This document shows, piece after piece, positions 63,527 to 64,000 of a stretch of DNA of 64,000 nucleotides. Origin of the DNA: Bog-756 sp963835465 (GTDB lineage Bacteria > Actinomycetota > Acidimicrobiia > Acidimicrobiales > RAAP-2); the NCBI GenBank assembly GCA_963835465.1, contig CAWIFR010000005.1:454374-518373 (forward strand). The letters run 5' to 3'. How positions within the stretch are numbered: position 1 is the stretch's first letter; the number at the start of each line of letters is the position of its first letter. Under the pieces are notes generated by a model that had not been told where the DNA came from, ran no database searches, and saw only the letters and a list, made by a program, of their open reading frames with translations. A program made the position numbers and the translations under genes.

Positions 63527-63798
63527 ATGCCCAGGAACTCCGTCCCCGGGCGCCCTGATGCCAGGTGGGCCTGGAAGTCCTTCTTCGATGGCATCGGCAA
63601 CGATCTCCTTGACAGGGGCAACCCGGTGTTTGAATCGGACACGCCCGGGAACTGCGGGCACGACACCGCTCTCGGTGGCTACTCAATTGTCCAAGCAGAC
63701 GACCTGGAGTCGGCCCTGGCTCTGGCCAAGCGGTGCCCGGGGGTGGGGGCGTTGAGGTCGGCGTCGTCAGCGAACTGAACGGATCTCTCGAATGAGAT
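63527..63798 (+). pseudogene. YCII-family (DGPF-like) protein remnant
   Basis: The frame reads W-K-S-F-F-D-G-I-G-N-D-L-L-D-R-G-N-P, then L-G-G-Y-S-I-V-Q-A-D-D-L-E-S-A-L-A-L-A, the YCII core (G-G-Y-x-x-x-x-A-x-x-x-x-x-A-x-x-x-A), and after a shift near 63740 G-G-G-V-E-V-G-V-V-S-E-L-N. The N-terminal strand with the usual M-x-Y-x-x-L is absent. Function of the family is unknown or dehydratase-like. Confidence 0.6.
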
Positions 63799-63949
63799 CC
63801 GGGCCGGCGGCAGGTTCCCGAGAACGGAGTTCAAGGACCTGATCACGGCGACGTCGTTTCAGGAACGCCCGTTTCCCGGCGACGGAATTCCGGTCAGTCA
63901 TTCGGCTGACTCCGTCCGTGGAGAGAATTCGTAGTAGTTCCATTGACAT
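63767..63949 (-). CDS. Possible small basic protein behind a palindromic operator
   Basis: ATG at 63949 or 63943: M-E-L-L-R-I-L-S-T-D-G-V-S-R-M-T, then K-R-A-F-L-K-R-R-R-R-D-Q-V-L. Basic C-half; no family match. The only support is the perfect palindrome (63941-63970) covering its start; it overlaps the YCII-like remnant by 32 bases. Low confidence. Confidence 0.3.
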   Translation of the reverse strand: MSMELLRILSTDGVSRMTDRNSVAGKRAFLKRRRRDQVLELRSREPAAGPDLIREIRSVR

Positions 63950-63970
63950 GAATATGGGTTCATGTCAATG
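63941..63970. promoter_or_regulatory. Perfect 12-bp inverted repeat at the right edge
   Basis: CATTGACATGAA, spacer TATGGG, TTCATGTCAATG; all 12 pairs match. It overlaps start codons of a small minus-strand frame, and CATGAATATG recurs 20 bases on (63978). Probably an operator; the regulated gene may lie beyond the window. Confidence 0.6.
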
Positions 63971-64000
63971 TGACTTCCATGAATATGAGTCGGGCTTACT

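Noticed and set aside
1..64000. CRISPR array or prophage
   Set aside because: No regularly spaced direct repeats and no capsid, terminase or tail genes were seen.

Overview
The window is high-GC DNA from an actinobacterium, most likely of the class Acidimicrobiia. The support is a mycothiol ligase gene (mshC), a wax ester/diacylglycerol acyltransferase, a CYP125/124/142-like P450, many likely leaderless or GTG/TTG starts, and a NERD protein with the N-terminal W-x-A-S-D-G-x-x-Y-P-P motif that is common in that class. The class assignment is inference; membership of Actinobacteria is well supported. No rRNA, tRNA or CRISPR array was seen.

Layout. 1-4.5 kb is a run of broken genes: the 3' end of a group 4 [NiFe]-hydrogenase large subunit (HycE-like), an Rv0081-like ArsR regulator, a thiolase with two amber codons, a second ArsR and a HAD hydrolase, followed by an intact ParB-fold protein. 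4.6-25.2 kb is an accessory region of short unrelated genes: hydrolases, WS/DGAT, a NERD protein, SDR, thioesterase, K+ channel, methyltransferase, a VRR-NUC-like protein, lipase plus patatin, phosphodiester glycosidase, MBL hydrolase, RHH/Doc toxin-antitoxin, P450, and a nucleotidyltransferase with its partner. It also holds a tyrosine recombinase stump. Its intergenic gaps are studded with about 18 copies of a small hairpin, CCTCAGC-N7-GCTGAGG, which I did not see in the rest of the window. 25.2-43 kb looks like stable chromosome: an ArsR/CDF metal efflux operon, mshC, a prepilin, TauE/SafE, anti-sigma antagonist and kinase-like genes, an amidohydrolase, an SF2 helicase, an OLD-like ATPase, a methyltransferase and a Baeyer-Villiger monooxygenase. 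44-54 kb holds regulators (Crp, cNMP, HATPase), an ArsR-AHSA1-DHFR-like operon and a WxL-type surface protein pair. 54-58 kb has two zinc alcohol dehydrogenases either side of a truncated IS1380 element. 58-63.3 kb has a TetR gene, an SQR-like flavoprotein and an acetate uptake/activation pair (satP-acs).

About 20 of roughly 60 genes carry one or more frameshifts that split otherwise well-conserved proteins, including genes likely to be useful such as acs. Either the assembly has many single-base indels or the strain is decaying; the sequence alone cannot decide. I annotate each such gene across its full extent and give the place of the break.

The most interesting signals are the dispersed hairpin family confined to the accessory region, an OLD-like ATPase whose TOPRIM D-x-D is N-x-N, perfect palindromes abutting or close to start codons (toxin-antitoxin, TetR, right-edge ORF), and a fossil second copy of the nucleotidyltransferase gene beside the Doc module.
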